DNA from: an uncultured Opitutia bacterium
GTDB lineage: Bacteria > Verrucomicrobiota > Verrucomicrobiia > Opitutales > UBA953
Direction of reading: 5' to 3'
Length of the DNA: 7,499 nucleotides
Assembly (NCBI GenBank): GCA_903853185.1
Contig: CAINSX010000042.1
Coordinates: 1 to 7,499, forward strand
Under the pieces are notes generated by a model, which worked only from the letters and a program-made list of their open reading frames with translations, was not told the DNA's origin and ran no database searches. Below are positions 1-5,628 of the stretch, piece by piece; the stretch's first letter is position 1, and each line of letters opens with the position of its first letter. Both the position numbers and the translations under genes were made by a program.

Positions 1-1574
1 CCGAGCATGATGTTGTACTTGCCCGGGGCTTTGCCCACGAGGCCGATCTCGGCGTTGTAAGGACGGGCGCAACCGTTGGGGCAGCCCGTCATGCGCACGA
101 CGAGTTCTTCGTTGGCGATGCCCGCGGCGGCCTGGCCTTCTTCGAGTTTCGCGAGGAACTTCGGGAAGACGCGTTCGGATTCGGCGAGGGCGAGGCCGCA
201 GGTCGGGAGAGCCGGGCAGGCCATGCCGCGACCCTTGATCAGGCCGGGATTGAAGACGATGGCGCAACCGTGGTCATGCAGCACCTTCTCGATGGCAGCC
301 TTGTCGGCGTCCTTGATGTCGGAGAGGATGAGGTTCTGCGTGGCGGTGAGGCGGAAGGTCGGACCGAACTGCTCGGCAATCGTGCGGAGCGCGGTCTTCA
401 GCTTATAGCTGTCGGCGTCCTTGACGCGGCCGGTCTCGACGAAGAGGCCGAGGAACCAGTTACCGTCGAGCTGCTTGAACCAGCCGAAAGCGTCGCCCTG
501 GCCACGGAAGAGGAAAGGCTTGGCGGCCGGCAGCGGCGCGCCGAGGCGCTTACCGAGTTCGGCGCGGAACCATTCGACGCCTTTTTCCTGGAGGACGTAC
601 TTGATGCGGGCGTGCTTGCGGTCGGTGCGGTCACCCCAATCGCGGTGGATGGCGACGACGGCGGAGCCGACGGCGATGACCTGTTCGCGGGTGATGAAAC
701 CGATGACGTCGGCGAGGCGAGGGTAGGTGGCCTTGTTGCCATGGGAGGTGCCGAGACCGCCGCCGACGAGCAGGTTGTAGCCGATCAGCTTGCCGTTCTC
801 GACGATGGCCACGAAGCCCATGTCGTTGGTGAAGATGTCCGTGTCGTTGTTCGGCGGGATGGCGAAGCCAGTCTTGAACTTACGCGGCAGGTAGGTCTTG
901 CCGTAAAGCGGATCGGCAGGCGCGCCGGACTCGTCTGTGTCGGCGGGCGGCGGCATGTACGGATTAGCCTGGTCTACCGAAGCGCGGGCCTTGGCGATCT
1001 TCTCGCCGAGACCAAGGTCGACCTGCACGCCGTCCACCCAGATGGAGTGATAGGCGGTAGTGCGAGGGAGGAGGGCACGCGTGATCGCGAACGCATCTTC
1101 GTCGACCTGCACGGCGATGGCGTCGACGGGCGGGTTGGAGGGAGCGGTCACGTTACGGTTCACGTCGCCACAGGTGGCGAGGGTCGAGGAGAGAGCGTCG
1201 TTGATCGACTTGATCAGCGGGCCGATGCCTTTCTGCAGCACGCCGTGGAACTGGAAGGTCTGGCGGGAAGTGATGCGGAGGGTGCCGTTGGCGAAGCGAC
1301 CGGAGAGCTCGTCGTACACAATGTACTGGGCGGCCGGGACGATGCCGCCGGTCTGGCGCGTGCGCACCATCACGGAGTATTCCTTGCCCGTCTTGCGCTT
1401 GTCGCGGTCATCCTGCTGGTAGATGCCGTGGAACTTGATGAACTGCTCGTCATCCCCGGTGAAGCGATCGGCTTCGGGGTTGGCGAGGGTTTCGCGAATA
1501 TTGCCCGAAAGGTCGGGTTTATCCGCCTTCATGAGTTCGTTCTTAGCTAGAGGCTTGCCGGAGATAGGGTCCAT
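1..1574 (-). CDS. cysI: Assimilatory sulfite reductase, siroheme/4Fe-4S hemoprotein subunit (CysI type), C-terminus cut by window edge
   Basis: Reduces sulfite to sulfide with six electrons in cytoplasmic sulfate assimilation. I translated 524 complete codons from the ATG at 1574; no stop occurs before position 1, so by comparison with E. coli CysI (570 aa) about 60 residues are missing. Visible in order: an N-terminal H-G-I-Y-Q-Q-D-D-R-D block (about 49-58), T-S-R-Q-T-F-Q-F-H-G (102-111), N-R-N-V (139-142), the L-P-R-K-F-K-T siroheme-contact motif (229-235, Lys232 and Lys234), and the 4Fe-4S/siroheme cysteines as C-x5-C (Cys453, Cys459) and C-P-N-G-C (Cys498, Cys502). These match CysI better than a dissimilatory enzyme or a nitrite reductase, although siroheme nitrite reductases are related. 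The flavoprotein partner CysJ is not in the window, so the electron donor (NADPH flavoprotein or ferredoxin) is unknown. The gene is divergent from cobA, which supplies the siroheme pathway. The start has no clear Shine-Dalgarno; a second in-frame Met lies at residue 15. Confidence 0.93.
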   Translation of the reverse strand, partial: MDPISGKPLAKNELMKADKPDLSGNIRETLANPEADRFTGDDEQFIKFHGIYQQDDRDKRKTGKEYSVMVRTRQTGGIVPAAQYIVYDELSGRFANGTLRITSRQTFQFHGVLQKGIGPLIKSINDALSSTLATCGDVNRNVTAPSNPPVDAIAVQVDEDAFAITRALLPRTTAYHSIWVDGVQVDLGLGEKIAKARASVDQANPYMPPPADTDESGAPADPLYGKTYLPRKFKTGFAIPPNNDTDIFTNDMGFVAIVENGKLIGYNLLVGGGLGTSHGNKATYPRLADVIGFITREQVIAVGSAVVAIHRDWGDRTDRKHARIKYVLQEKGVEWFRAELGKRLGAPLPAAKPFLFRGQGDAFGWFKQLDGNWFLGLFVETGRVKDADSYKLKTALRTIAEQFGPTFRLTATQNLILSDIKDADKAAIEKVLHDHGCAIVFNPGLIKGRGMACPALPTCGLALAESERVFPKFLAKLEEGQAAAGIANEELVVRMTGCPNGCARPYNAEIGLVGKAPGKYNIML

Positions 1575-1576
1575 GA

Positions 1577-1604
1577 TTTAATACTTGATAAGATGACTTA
1601 TGAT
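1577..1604 (+). promoter_or_regulatory. Candidate sigma-70-like promoter for cobA
   Basis: TATGAT at 1599-1604 matches the TATAAT -10 consensus at five of six bases. A weak -35-like TTTAAT lies at 1577-1582, 16 bases upstream. Transcription would start near 1611, leaving a leader of about 20 bases before the cobA ATG. The -35 match is poor, so only the -10 element is reasonably supported. On the opposite strand, TTGATG (1612-1607) and TATCAA (1590-1585), 16 bases apart, could serve cysI but would leave almost no leader. Confidence 0.3.
1588..1601. promoter_or_regulatory. Perfect 14-bp palindrome in the cysI-cobA divergent promoter region; candidate operator
   Basis: The sequence ATAAG-ATGA-CTTAT is a perfect 5-4-5 inverted repeat. 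An outer pair, TTGAT at 1585-1589 and ATCAA at 1608-1612, flanks it asymmetrically. It sits in the middle of the only AT-rich gap in this half of the window, between two divergent genes of one pathway, and overlaps the best -10-like hexamer for cobA. That is where a repressor controlling both genes would bind. The regulator is unknown; sulfur or iron-sulfur sensing (Rrf2 family) or a LysR-type protein would be the usual candidates. This is inference from position and symmetry only. Confidence 0.45.
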
Positions 1605-1631
1605 TACATCAATAGGGTCAAGTTTAAATAA

Positions 1632-2399
1632 ATGGTAAATTGTGACATCGGCCGGGTGGCCTTCGTCGGTGCAGGACCCGGAGCCCCGGACCTGATCACC
1701 GTCAGAGGTCTGCGTCTGCTCAAGCAGGCGGATGTCGTCATCCATGACGCCCTGCCGGGGGACGCCCTTTTGGAAGAGATTCCGGCGACGACCAAGATCG
1801 TGCCGGTCGGCAAGCGCTGCGGGGTCCACTCGATGACCCAGGATGAGATCAATGCCGTGATCGTGCGTGAAGCCCGTCAGGGTGGTCTCATCGTTCGGCT
1901 CAAAGGCGGCGACCCGGGCATCTTCGGTCGTCTCGGCGAAGAGATGGACCATCTTGCCGCCCATGGCATTCCTTTTGAAGTCGTGCCGGGTATCACCGCT
2001 GCGACCGCTGCCGGAGCGGATGCCGCATTCCCGCTGACGCATCGCGGCAAGGCCGCCTCCGTCACGTTCCTCACCGGCCACTGCGCCGATGGCAGTGATC
2101 AGAATTGGAAGGCACACATCGAGACTGGCGCCACGCTCTGTCTTTACATGGGTGCAAAGGCGCTGCCGTCCGTCGCGATTAAACTCATCGCCGCCGGCGC
2201 TCAGGCCGATCTCCCGATTCGTTTACTTTCGAAGGTCTCTCAGGATGGCACGTCGGATGTGCTCACCACGCTGAGTGACCTCGCGTCAGGTAAAGTCGAT
2301 GTCTCCGTTTTGCCCACGCCGCTCATCGCGGTCGTCGGCGCCGTGGTCGCTCCGCCCCGTCATGCCGGCCTGATGGGCCGCATCGCGGCGTTCGCCTGA
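1632..2399 (+). CDS. cobA: Uroporphyrinogen-III C-methyltransferase (SUMT), single-domain
   Basis: Transfers two methyl groups from S-adenosylmethionine to uroporphyrinogen III, giving precorrin-2, the branch point to siroheme and cobalamin. The 255-aa protein is a full-length tetrapyrrole methylase: G-A-G-P-G-A-P-D-L-I-T (13-23), P-V-G-K-R (58-62), R-L-K-G-G-D-P (89-95), V-P-G-I-T-A-A (118-124), L-T-H-R-G (135-139), then T-F-L-T-G-H and L-Y-M-G. No CysG-like dehydrogenase/ferrochelatase domain and no HemD domain is fused to it. A small difference is H-D-A-L-P near residue 38, where many family members have Y-D-x-L-V. The start is well fixed: a TAA stop directly precedes the ATG in frame, and the glycine-rich SAM motif follows at the usual distance. 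There is no Shine-Dalgarno. Its divergence from sulfite reductase and its convergence with a chelatase point to siroheme as the main product. Confidence 0.95.
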   Translation: MVNCDIGRVAFVGAGPGAPDLITVRGLRLLKQADVVIHDALPGDALLEEIPATTKIVPVGKRCGVHSMTQDEINAVIVREARQGGLIVRLKGGDPGIFGRLGEEMDHLAAHGIPFEVVPGITAATAAGADAAFPLTHRGKAASVTFLTGHCADGSDQNWKAHIETGATLCLYMGAKALPSVAIKLIAAGAQADLPIRLLSKVSQDGTSDVLTTLSDLASGKVDVSVLPTPLIAVVGAVVAPPRHAGLMGRIAAFA

Positions 2400-2401
2400 G
2401 T

Positions 2402-3373
2402 TCAGGACTTCTTCCAGGCCTTAGCCCGTAAGAAGAGGCAGAGGACCGTGAAGATCACGGCAAATGCTCCGAGCCAGATCATGAGGCTCGCTCCTGCTCC
2501 TTGGTCTTTCGGGGCGGGTATGCTGCCTAAGACGGGCAGCAATCCCGTGGCGAGCAGCGCGGTGATGGCCGCAATCTTGGTGGTCTTGAAATTGGGAGAG
2601 TGAAGGTGTCGACGGGAGAGCAGCGCGGGCAGGGCGGGGTGGGTGCCGAGCAACGGGCTGAGCTTCCATTGCAGACCTGCTGGCGCGTGTTCCTTCGCGA
2701 TGGTCGCGACGTCGCCTTCGGCTCCGGCGTGACGGCCCGGCAGCAGGAAGAGCATCAGAATGACCGCTTCTCCCTTTGCCTGCTGGAGCGCGTCTTGAAG
2801 GAGGGGCTTGTTGAAGTCATACTCCGCGCCCTCGCGGCGTTCCATCGAGCAGGCGATGAGCTCATTGTCTTTCAGGCCGAGTTGATTCCGAAGCGAGACG
2901 GCGAAGAAGTTTCGGCAACGTGTCACCTCGGGGATGGGGGAGCCATGGTCGCAAAGGAAGACCGTACCGCTGCCCTTGGTCCAACCGGTCGACTTCAGGT
3001 TGTCGCTTAGCATGGTCACCAGCTGGGGCCCGAAGAGCGGTTCGCGGATGCTGAGTTTCATCGCGCCCGGTTTGGCGTCGGCGAAGACCTTGGGGATATA
3101 TTCAGTGATCGCGCGGCTGGGTCCGATGAAGAGCGGGAGTAGGACGAGTTCGTCGATGCCATCGAGTTTGGCCTGCTGGACGGCGCCTTCGAAGATGACG
3201 GCCGGCTGGCCACCGAGCAGGGCAGGGTCGATCTTGGTCGAATGCATCGTCGAGACCGGCAGGACCTCCTGGCCGATGAGTTTACCGACTTCCTGGGCCA
3301 GTCCGCGCAGGGCTAATGTCGCGGCCGGTTCGTAGGAGCCATTGTCGACGAGGAGGATACGGGTGCCGGCCAT
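2402..3373 (-). CDS. CbiX/SirB-type sirohydrochlorin chelatase with C-terminal membrane helices
   Basis: Probable class II chelatase inserting Fe2+ (siroheme) or Co2+ (cobalamin) into sirohydrochlorin; the siroheme context favours iron. The 323-aa protein is two tandem chelatase-like halves. The first has D-N-G-S (10-13) and I-G-P-S-R (83-87); the second has D-H-G-S-P (142-146) and L-P-G-R-H-A-G (211-217). The two catalytic histidines of the family are therefore present only in the second half (His143, His215). A hydrophobic segment at about 265-285 and another at about 296-316, followed by R-A-K-A-W-K-K-S, predict a membrane anchor. I chose the ATG at 3373 because I-L-L-V-D-N-G-S then falls at residue 6, as expected for the family. 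An in-frame ATG at 3400 would add nine residues. A reading frame open to 3631 would overlap the divergent thioredoxin gene and is not credible. Stops of this gene and cobA are 2 bases apart. Confidence 0.82.
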   Translation of the reverse strand: MAGTRILLVDNGSYEPAATLALRGLAQEVGKLIGQEVLPVSTMHSTKIDPALLGGQPAVIFEGAVQQAKLDGIDELVLLPLFIGPSRAITEYIPKVFADAKPGAMKLSIREPLFGPQLVTMLSDNLKSTGWTKGSGTVFLCDHGSPIPEVTRCRNFFAVSLRNQLGLKDNELIACSMERREGAEYDFNKPLLQDALQQAKGEAVILMLFLLPGRHAGAEGDVATIAKEHAPAGLQWKLSPLLGTHPALPALLSRRHLHSPNFKTTKIAAITALLATGLLPVLGSIPAPKDQGAGASLMIWLGAFAVIFTVLCLFLRAKAWKKS

Positions 3374-3464
3374 GGGGCGTAAGTGAGGGATAAACCTCAT
3401 ATTTGCAATGCAGGGTTGGCTGATTGCGGGTTGCCTCGTTTCGGGGCCGGAGTTTCCTTGAGGC
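3374..3464. other. Divergent intergenic region between the chelatase and the thioredoxin-like cluster
   Basis: This gap must hold promoters for both directions. I see no strong -35/-10 pair. It contains a weak tandem similarity of about 15 bases (3408-3422 and 3423-3437, both with GGGTTG), matching at roughly 10 of 15 positions. That is too weak to call a regulatory repeat. GGAG at about 3449-3452 and GAGG at about 3460-3463 precede the plus-strand ATG, but one is too far from it and the other too close for an ideal ribosome-binding site. Confidence 0.4.
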
Positions 3465-4259
3465 ATGCCCCGCCGTTTCCTCGCCGCCGTCGCTCTTTGC
3501 CTGAGCGTCCTCTCCTTGCCCGCCGCCGACGGCTGGCTCACCGACCTCGATGAGGGCATCACGGTCGCCAAGGCCGAGAAGAAGGCGATCCTGGTCGACT
3601 TCACCGGCAGCGACTGGTGTGGCTGGTGCATCCGCCTGAAGAAGGAAGTCTTCGACCAGAAGGAATTCGCCGCGGCAACTAAGGATTTCGTCCTCGTCGA
3701 ACTCGACTACCCTCAGAAGAAGAAGCAGAGCGCCGAGGTGAAGGCCAAGAACAAGGCCCTCTCCGAGAAGTTCGCGATCGAAGGATTCCCGACGATCATG
3801 CTGCTCGACTCAAACGGCGAAGCATTCGCCCAGACTGGCTACCAGGACGGCGGCCCCGTCAAGTATCTCGCCCACCTCGCCGAACTTTCGAAAGCCAATA
3901 CGGCCGAAGGAAAAGCCAAGTTCGCCCAGACCAAGAAGGACGAAGGCCTCGTCCGTGGCTACGGCGAAGAGCTCGAAAAACTCATCACGCCCCTCCTCGA
4001 GAAGAAAGATCTCGCCTCCGCGGAGACCGCCATTGCCAAGTTCATCAAGGATAAGGCCGTCACCGGGGCCGCCAAGGTCACCCTTTCCGCCAATGCCCGC
4101 ATTGGTAGCGTGCAGGCGTGCAAGCCCGGCGATCATGCCGCTATCCTCAAGGTGCTCGACGAAGTCATCGCGGACAACCCCGCCGATCTTACCGGCGAGC
4201 TGAAACAGTTCCGCGCCCAGGTCGCCGCCGCCCAGGCTGCTGACAAGGCCAAGAAATAA
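3465..4259 (+). CDS. Exported thioredoxin-fold protein 1 (C-G-W-C) with helical C-terminal extension
   Basis: Predicted periplasmic thiol-disulfide or thioredoxin-like protein of 264 aa; the substrate is unknown. Residues 1-20 form a signal peptide (M-P-R-R, hydrophobic core, probable cut after S-L-P-A). The mature part begins W-L-T-D-L-D (24-29) and leads to D-F-T-G-S-D-W-C-G-W-C (45-55), with redox cysteines Cys52 and Cys55. The cis-proline loop is G-F-P-T-I (106-110, Pro108). From about residue 140 to the end there is a charged, alanine- and lysine-rich helical region that may hold a TPR-like hairpin (L-E-K-K-D-L-A-S-A-E-T-A). No lipobox is visible. First gene of a three-paralogue run; the next gene starts 10 bases after its stop. 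It resembles the Thioredoxin_7 / DUF255-like small proteins. Disulfide isomerase, reductase or chaperone roles are all possible. Confidence 0.85.
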   Translation: MPRRFLAAVALCLSVLSLPAADGWLTDLDEGITVAKAEKKAILVDFTGSDWCGWCIRLKKEVFDQKEFAAATKDFVLVELDYPQKKKQSAEVKAKNKALSEKFAIEGFPTIMLLDSNGEAFAQTGYQDGGPVKYLAHLAELSKANTAEGKAKFAQTKKDEGLVRGYGEELEKLITPLLEKKDLASAETAIAKFIKDKAVTGAAKVTLSANARIGSVQACKPGDHAAILKVLDEVIADNPADLTGELKQFRAQVAAAQAADKAKK

Positions 4260-4269
4260 ATTACAAACC

Positions 4270-4764
4270 ATGAAAAAAATCCTCCCCCTGCTCGCTTTGC
4301 TGGTTTCCCTGAACGTTTCCGCCAAGGTCACTTGGCTGACCGATCTCGAAGAGGCCAAGAAAGTCGCCGCCAAGGATAAGAAGCCCATCCTCGTCGACTT
4401 CACCGGTAGCGATTGGTGCGGCTACTGCATCATGCTCCATAAAGAGGTTTTCGATAAACCCGAGTTCGAGAAATTCGCCAAGGACTACGTCCTAGTCGAA
4501 CTCGATTTCCCTCATACCAAGCCGCTCTCCGCCGCGAAGAAGGCCAAGAACGCCGAGGCTCAGGCTAAGTTCGATGTGCATGGTTTTCCGACGGTGATTA
4601 TCCTGAGTGCTACCGGCGAGGAGCTGGGTCGTCAGACGGGCTATACCCCGAAGTCCGGCCCGAAGGTTTATCTGGATAAGATCGGTGGTTTCAAGGGTGC
4701 GGCAGGCGATGCGCCGGCTCCCGATGCCAAGCAAGCCAAACCCAGTCCGGCTAAGGGTGCTTAA
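4270..4764 (+). CDS. Exported thioredoxin-fold protein 2 (C-G-Y-C), short form
   Basis: Predicted secreted thioredoxin-like protein of 164 aa. The signal peptide is M-K-K plus a leucine-rich core, with a likely cut after N-V-S-A (residue 18). The same family signature follows: W-L-T-D-L-E (22-27), D-F-T-G-S-D-W-C-G-Y-C (43-53) with Cys50 and Cys53, and cis-proline loop G-F-P-T-V (Pro107). The C-G-Y-C dipeptide is the one found in the disulfide isomerase DsbC, but the rest of the protein is not DsbC-like, so this is only suggestive. Unlike both neighbours it has no helical extension after the thioredoxin fold. It ends in a short alanine-, proline- and lysine-rich tail that is probably disordered. 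The start is preceded by an AT-rich stretch with no Shine-Dalgarno. The 10-base gap upstream and 29-base gap downstream suggest cotranscription with its paralogues. Confidence 0.86.
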   Translation: MKKILPLLALLVSLNVSAKVTWLTDLEEAKKVAAKDKKPILVDFTGSDWCGYCIMLHKEVFDKPEFEKFAKDYVLVELDFPHTKPLSAAKKAKNAEAQAKFDVHGFPTVIILSATGEELGRQTGYTPKSGPKVYLDKIGGFKGAAGDAPAPDAKQAKPSPAKGA

Positions 4765-4793
4765 CCTGCCTCTGATTTAACTTTCCTCCGCCT

Positions 4794-5624
4794 GTGTATC
4801 TGCTCCGCCTTCTGCCCTGTCTCCTCGCCCTTTCCCTGGTCGCCGAGCCTGTCTGGCTCACCGACCTCGATGCCGCCAGGGCCCAAGCTGTGAAGCAAAA
4901 TAAGCCCGTGCTCGTCGACTTCACGGGCAGCGACTGGTGCCCGCCCTGCAAGGCGCTTCATAAGAATGTCTTCGAGTCCGCTGAATTCGCCGCGGTCGCA
5001 TCCAAGTACGTACTCGTCGAACTGGATTACCCGAAGGCCAAGCCGCAGGCTCCCGAGCTGAAGGCCAAGAATGCGGAGCTCTCGAAGCAGTTTGGCATCT
5101 CGGGTTTCCCGACCGTGCTCCTGATCGACGGCAAGTCCGGCGAGGTCTTCGGCAAGACGGTCGGCTTCGGTGGACAGACTGCCAAGGAATACCTCGATAA
5201 GCTCGCCTCGTTCAAGAACACGCCGGAAGGTAAAGCGTCCCTCGATAAGGAACAGAAATCTGCGGCTGACCGTTCGGCCAAGAGCCGCGTGCTCGGCCAG
5301 AAGATCGACGACGCCATCGCGGCCAAGGACTTCAAGTCAGCCGAAGCCGCGCTCGAAGAGATGTTCGCCGACGTCACTGGGCCGCGTAAGGCGATCATGC
5401 CTTTCAACAAGGCCCGCATCCTCATCCAGATCGACCCGACCGCCAAAGAACAGGCTCTGAAGTATATCGACGAAGCCTTGGCGCTCACGGCAGGCGATGA
5501 TACGCTCGGTAAGCCGTTCAAGGCCTTCCGTGAGAAGATCGTCTCCGGTGTGACCGGCGCTCCGGGCTCCGCTCCGAAGGGCGCCGCGCCGAAGGCTGCG
5601 ACCGATTCGAAGAAGGGGGCGTAA
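4794..5624 (+). CDS. Exported thioredoxin-fold protein 3 (C-P-P-C) with helical C-terminal extension, GTG start
   Basis: Third paralogue, 276 aa. The GTG at 4794 is the only start that gives a complete signal peptide (M-Y-L-L-R, then a leucine-rich core, cut probably after S-L-V-A at residue 17) directly before W-L-T-D-L-D (21-26). The redox site is D-F-T-G-S-D-W-C-P-P-C (42-52; Cys49, Cys52), and the cis-proline loop is G-F-P-T-V. The extension after about residue 140 begins T-P-E-G-K-A and contains A-K-D-F-K-S-A-E-A-A-L. It aligns with the extension of the first paralogue (T-A-E-G-K-A and K-K-D-L-A-S-A-E-T-A). A later K-Y-I-D-E-A-L-A-L stretch also looks TPR-like. The tail is rich in A, P, G and K. 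There is no Shine-Dalgarno; the upstream bases are instead pyrimidine-rich. The stop lies 4 bases from the stop of the convergent tRNA synthetase gene. Confidence 0.84.
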   Translation: MYLLRLLPCLLALSLVAEPVWLTDLDAARAQAVKQNKPVLVDFTGSDWCPPCKALHKNVFESAEFAAVASKYVLVELDYPKAKPQAPELKAKNAELSKQFGISGFPTVLLIDGKSGEVFGKTVGFGGQTAKEYLDKLASFKNTPEGKASLDKEQKSAADRSAKSRVLGQKIDDAIAAKDFKSAEAALEEMFADVTGPRKAIMPFNKARILIQIDPTAKEQALKYIDEALALTAGDDTLGKPFKAFREKIVSGVTGAPGSAPKGAAPKAATDSKKGA

Positions 5625-5628
5625 GTCT

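Noticed and set aside
270..1550. Plus-strand open frame of 426 codons
   Set aside because: It lies wholly antisense to the sulfite reductase gene, whose conserved motifs are continuous on the minus strand. Its translation is low-complexity, rich in V, G, A, D and E, as expected for the shadow of a GC-rich gene.
1578..2117. Minus-strand open frame of 179 codons over cobA and the divergent gap
   Set aside because: It is antisense to cobA, which has all SUMT motifs in frame, and it would also run through the promoter region.
2395..2406. CCTGA-GT-TCAGG palindrome between the stops of cobA and the chelatase, as a bidirectional terminator
   Set aside because: The stem is only 5 bp with a 2-base loop, too tight to form a hairpin, and no T-tract follows on either strand. 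The symmetry arises largely from two facing TGA stop codons.
3374..3631. N-terminal extension of the chelatase to 3631
   Set aside because: The extra residues match nothing in the family and overlap the signal peptide and active-site region of the divergent thioredoxin-like gene. The family motif begins right after the ATG at 3373.
3810..4403. Minus-strand open frame of 197 codons across the first two thioredoxin-like genes
   Set aside because: It is antisense to two well-supported genes. Its repeated K-S-T-R start region simply mirrors the conserved redox-motif DNA of the paralogues.
4782..4790. GGAGGAAAG on the minus strand before the third thioredoxin-like gene, as a ribosome-binding site
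   Set aside because: No start codon with a credible frame follows it on the minus strand, and the plus strand there is the short gap between two paralogues.
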